Below are positions 51,701 to 52,315 of a DNA stretch of 52,315 nt, piece by piece. Below the pieces are notes generated by a model. That model made no database searches and was not told the DNA's origin. It was given only the letters and a program-made list of their open reading frames with translations. Source of the stretch: an uncultured Collinsella sp. (GTDB taxonomy: Bacteria; Actinomycetota; Coriobacteriia; Coriobacteriales; Coriobacteriaceae); the NCBI GenBank assembly GCA_900546105.1, contig URBP01000002.1, positions 1 through 52,315 of the forward strand, written 5' to 3'. The first letter of the stretch is position 1. Each line of letters begins with the position of its first letter. A program made the translations under genes and the position numbers.

Positions 51701-52028
51701 CCGTCACGGTTGAATTAGACGTCGAGGACATCGCCGAAAGCGTAGTCACAAAATCTGACGCTTCGTTTTCTCCGGCTTTCTTGACCGTCTTGTCGGTCCA
51801 GATTCGGCCGACGTTTTGAGTCGTTACTTTGTTACCGTTGTGACCGGCCGCCCAGATTTCCCAGCGTCCGCTGGTGTCGGGGTCGACGACCTTTCCGGTC
51901 ATTGTCGGTCCGTCCATTCCGGTGCTGGACCTGGCGTTGGCCTCGGGCAGCATGGCGAATGCTGCGGCTGGCAATACCAGCACTACGGCCAGTATCACCG
52001 CCAAGAGACCCCTCGTGTACTTACTCAT
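45732..52028 (-). CDS. Giant LPxTG-anchored adhesin with VWA and ten FctA/Spy0128-type domains
   Basis: A 2098-residue surface protein. Signal peptide (about 1-32); von Willebrand A domain (about 112-365) with an intact MIDAS start DASGSMD (D121, S123, S125); a beta-rich region (about 370-690); ten FctA/Spy0128-type domains (about 690-2040); and sorting signal LPTTG (2066-2070) with a hydrophobic segment and basic tail. Each repeat starts with a TKVL-type lysine, has an internal YTVSE-type glutamate and ends FxNTY. This is the Lys/Glu/Asn set that forms self-made isopeptide bonds and resists proteases. Repeat 8 carries an acidic Asp/Glu/Ala insertion (about 1693-1742). The layout resembles pilus-tip or stalk adhesins; no sortase or pilin gene is seen here. 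The ATG at 52028 has GGGAG before it. Confidence 0.93.
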   Translation of the reverse strand: MSKYTRGLLAVILAVVLVLPAAAFAMLPEANARSSTGMDGPTMTGKVVDPDTSGRWEIWAAGHNGNKVTTQNVGRIWTDKTVKKAGENEASDFVTTLSAMSSTSNSTVTVTTPLDIVMVLDASGSMDDPMGGGDRTKRIDALKSAANCFIDTIAKQNESIEGVDRQHRVAIVKFAGEKSNNIGNDRFGWYNYNNTQVMKDLTDCSGGNVTILQSTIERIQPAGATRADYGLQLAEGITSGRAGAKKVVVFFTDGTPTSGNTFDSDVANDAVKAAKNMKDSKATVYTIGIFDGADPSAGIQDSGKSKKENKFMHAVSSNYPNATAWDTHGTRAENSDYYKSATNAEELKKVFDDISQAITSEPPYPTEIHKGYDETKSGYITFTDELGDFMQVDGFTEVVINGTSFTKASKTVNEETNTDTYEFTDKAKDLLITVQRAGDDNPQKGDIVTVNIPASLIPLSHFKTVDGKLSVDTVKPIQVKYASSVKKVALDNLFTPEKVAGLKDYIEHNTTVVDGTKTVNFFANKWSDGAMGDTVATFEPADTNRYYYFQKQTPIYTDKECTQPAKNSLADTGTYYYKDKFEEQGENGEAKPATAVIEFIGGDAAKFDGAIVPDENGNLVFTVGTARLAFIDELHTTKESVGGNKTDTATDVLNPKWNNISAKATATHVNSYLGNNGKISYKYDMTPVTVDTKDTKAGFDLTKVLEGRDWTKEDTFEFGLTSENGAPIPESATAPVTASVTKDDLDDKGKAVIDFGTIKYTEPGTYVYRVSEKNAGTTVDGIAYSKNVAEVTVTVTPNKKGELSADVQVTSGETEFKNTYAANSVDSSVTDKIKVTKVLTGRDLKAGEFSFELREGLGEDAKVIETVKNDANGSVTFKAIKYTEIGQHTYTLHEVKGNAGGIDYDDAVYTIVTTIADNGKGQLVATHELKDAKDVKSIEFKNAYTTNATEASLAGIKNLQVDDALTPADITGKFTFTVTGEEGAPMPASTSVHNDVDGKVDFGKITFTLDDLNKAVGEKPEKREHTFTYTVTESGEVAGVTNDAKPSREVSFTVTDDGKGNLRVSRKPDGDAAFTFTNTYNVTPVETSVTEQITATKVLTGRDLKDGEFSFELVEGDKVVATGTNDAEGNITMSAVKYTEAGEHTYTLREVNGGTTSKGVTYSDAEFTIVTTITDNGDGTLKAEHVLKGTEPAEFKNSYNVTPLDAELDFDLSKAIDGREWTDGDEFSFTITAPDGAPLPDPATVTVSKYDAKDGIAAIKFGKIRYTATGTYKYEIRENAGSTVGMTYDAHVATAEVTVTENGEGKLTANVTKKENGRFTNTYRTELNYTAVGGLKLSKSLSGRPMTEGQFTFTVTPADEASANALGLLPGANNFKSPATAEATVGLIDILAGHEVKFTQADAGKTFTYTVAEKNDGKPGYTYDDAVRTVTIAVADDGAGTLTATTTVSGGPEGTHTTVHKSGENKVESALVPFHNSYSATTNTPGGTAAQVVATKTLTGRPMADGEFWFGIAYQGELVGYENLKPNIGGHVSFDALHYDTEMLANLEAAGLAHRTDKDGKLAWTINYTAYEDLFGLPNGVSATTWSFGFKVIVVDNGDGTLTATVDYGGVEPLFENVYGAEAVDAALTGTKKLQAAEGLTPADITGKFTFTVTADESGAPMPERTTATNDAAGNVDFGKIHFTLEDLNRALGVTDDATDKAEADEADEAEADEAEAEEADTDANADEPSDEPEPAAPTAPRSHTFTYTVTESGSAPGVTNDTNATRKVSYTVSDDGAGHLSVKREGDDGAAFTFTNTYGVAPTDSSVTDQVKTVKRLTGRDLAVGEFTFELLEDGVVVASGTNDANGNVMLSPIRYEAPGTHTYTLREACPNALGLYKGVTYDSTTYTVVATVSDNGEGALTATHKLEGTTESAGFTNKYHAMPTQVSIGAIKVLEGRELKKDEFSFKLVGEDIESTVTNDADGKINFDKFEYDEPGTYVYTVSEVKGDEAGMTYDKSVFTVTVSVVDDGEGNLKANVAFTKGDKSVEGIVFNNTYKKPETPVPTPDPGTPKTVTNIVKTVKGFLPTTGDQQATALLMAFVIAMAGVGALVWGIRKR

Positions 52029-52080
52029 CGCGTCTCCCTTCTCGCGGTCTCAGACCTTGCATCAGCCTAAAGTTACGGAA

Positions 52081-52161
52081 TGAGACACAATTAGGGCAGG
52101 TGACACATGTTCCAGATTCGGTTTTGAGCGTGAGACAAATGTCTCACCAAAGTTGAGACAC
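52081..52161. promoter_or_regulatory. TGAGACA operator cluster before the adhesin gene
   Basis: The palindrome TGAGACAAATGTCTCA (52131-52146) has 7-bp arms. Single half-sites TGAGACAC lie at 52081-52088 and 52154-52161, 50-130 bases upstream of the adhesin start. A dimeric regulator binding here could switch adhesin expression. Which protein binds is unknown. Confidence 0.55.
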
Positions 52162-52173
52162 GAAGGTTTTCGC

Positions 52174-52225
52174 AGGAAAACGGATGCGATTCAAGATTGA
52201 CGGGGACAAAAGGACGCGTTTTCCT
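52174..52225. repeat. Palindrome of the GGGGAC-loop family at the right edge
   Basis: AGGAAAACG (52174-52182) and CGTTTTCCT (52217-52225) enclose an interior containing ACGGGGACAAAAGG. The right arm is also the start of a block shared with 45466-45486. Confidence 0.55.
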
Positions 52226-52267
52226 CCATCCCCAAGGAAGCAATCGATAGCGCTCGCCAGAAAACTA

Positions 52268-52315
52268 GCCCATCTACTACGTTTGACTCGATACCCCCGA
52301 CCATAGCCGCTTTTC
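52268..52315 (+). ncRNA. Left part of a third structured element (cut by window end)
   Basis: From 52270 the sequence follows element B (45523 onwards) with very few differences: CCATCTACTACGTTTGACTCGA, then ACCCC and GACCATA. The upstream block around 52217-52233 matches 45470-45486 at the same 36-base distance. The right arm lies outside the window. Confidence 0.6.

Overview
The window looks like a chromosomal segment of a high-GC gut actinobacterium of the class Coriobacteriia, most likely Collinsella or a close relative. This is inferred, not proven. The basis is the GC-rich coding with C/G-rich third positions, an NRAMP-related Mg2+ transporter of the type known from Eggerthella, LPxTG adhesin and FctA-repeat architecture, and PTS, glycoside hydrolase and LuxS genes typical of anaerobic saccharolytic gut bacteria. 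No rRNA, tRNA, CRISPR array or prophage was seen.

Layout. 1-5.7 kb: pyrE; the Mg2+ P-type ATPase mgtA behind a possible 23-codon leader ORF; a DUF4143 AAA-type ATPase in an AT-richer island flanked by 45-bp direct repeats. 5.7-12.2 kb: a beta-glucoside utilisation block (antiterminator, PTS EIIBC, esterase-like hydrolase, DUF4867 protein, GH1 6-phospho-beta-glucosidase), then luxS. 12.4-17.1 kb: a sugar operon of aldose/ketose isomerase, split transketolase (two subunits) and FGGY kinase. Next to it are an IS200-type element and a LacI-family regulator whose promoter shares a 9-mer with the operon promoter. 19.4-21.3 kb: ribokinase plus nucleoside hydrolase. 21.5-23.7 kb: an OatA-like acyltransferase.

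24.3-27.4 kb: an NRAMP-related Mg2+ transporter 8 bases behind a PRC/MgtE_N/CBS membrane protein, probably its Mg2+-sensing partner. 27.7-33.5 kb: an envelope cluster with a degenerate NodB deacetylase, a PRC-barrel protein, a YtxH protein, a stand-alone homologue of the cyanophycin-synthetase N domain, a CNNM/CorC protein and a hemolysin III protein. 33.7-36.1 kb: a membrane-anchored alpha/beta hydrolase and a DUF362 iron-sulfur protein. 36.3-43.2 kb: a MacB/FtsX-type transporter and an ABC-2 exporter (ATPase plus two permeases). The exporter is divergent from a histidine kinase/response regulator pair (43.4-45.2 kb). 45.7-52.0 kb: a 2098-residue sortase-anchored adhesin with a von Willebrand A domain and ten FctA/Spy0128-type domains.

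The most unusual content is non-coding. (1) Short palindromes with a shared GGGGAC-containing loop but different arms recur at about ten places. (2) Much longer rod-like hairpins (17-30 bp arms) sit between convergent genes. Two homologous ones, and a third cut by the window edge, bracket the giant adhesin as direct repeats. Three Mg2+-linked systems (MgtA, the NRAMP-related pair, CNNM/CorC) lie within 32 kb.
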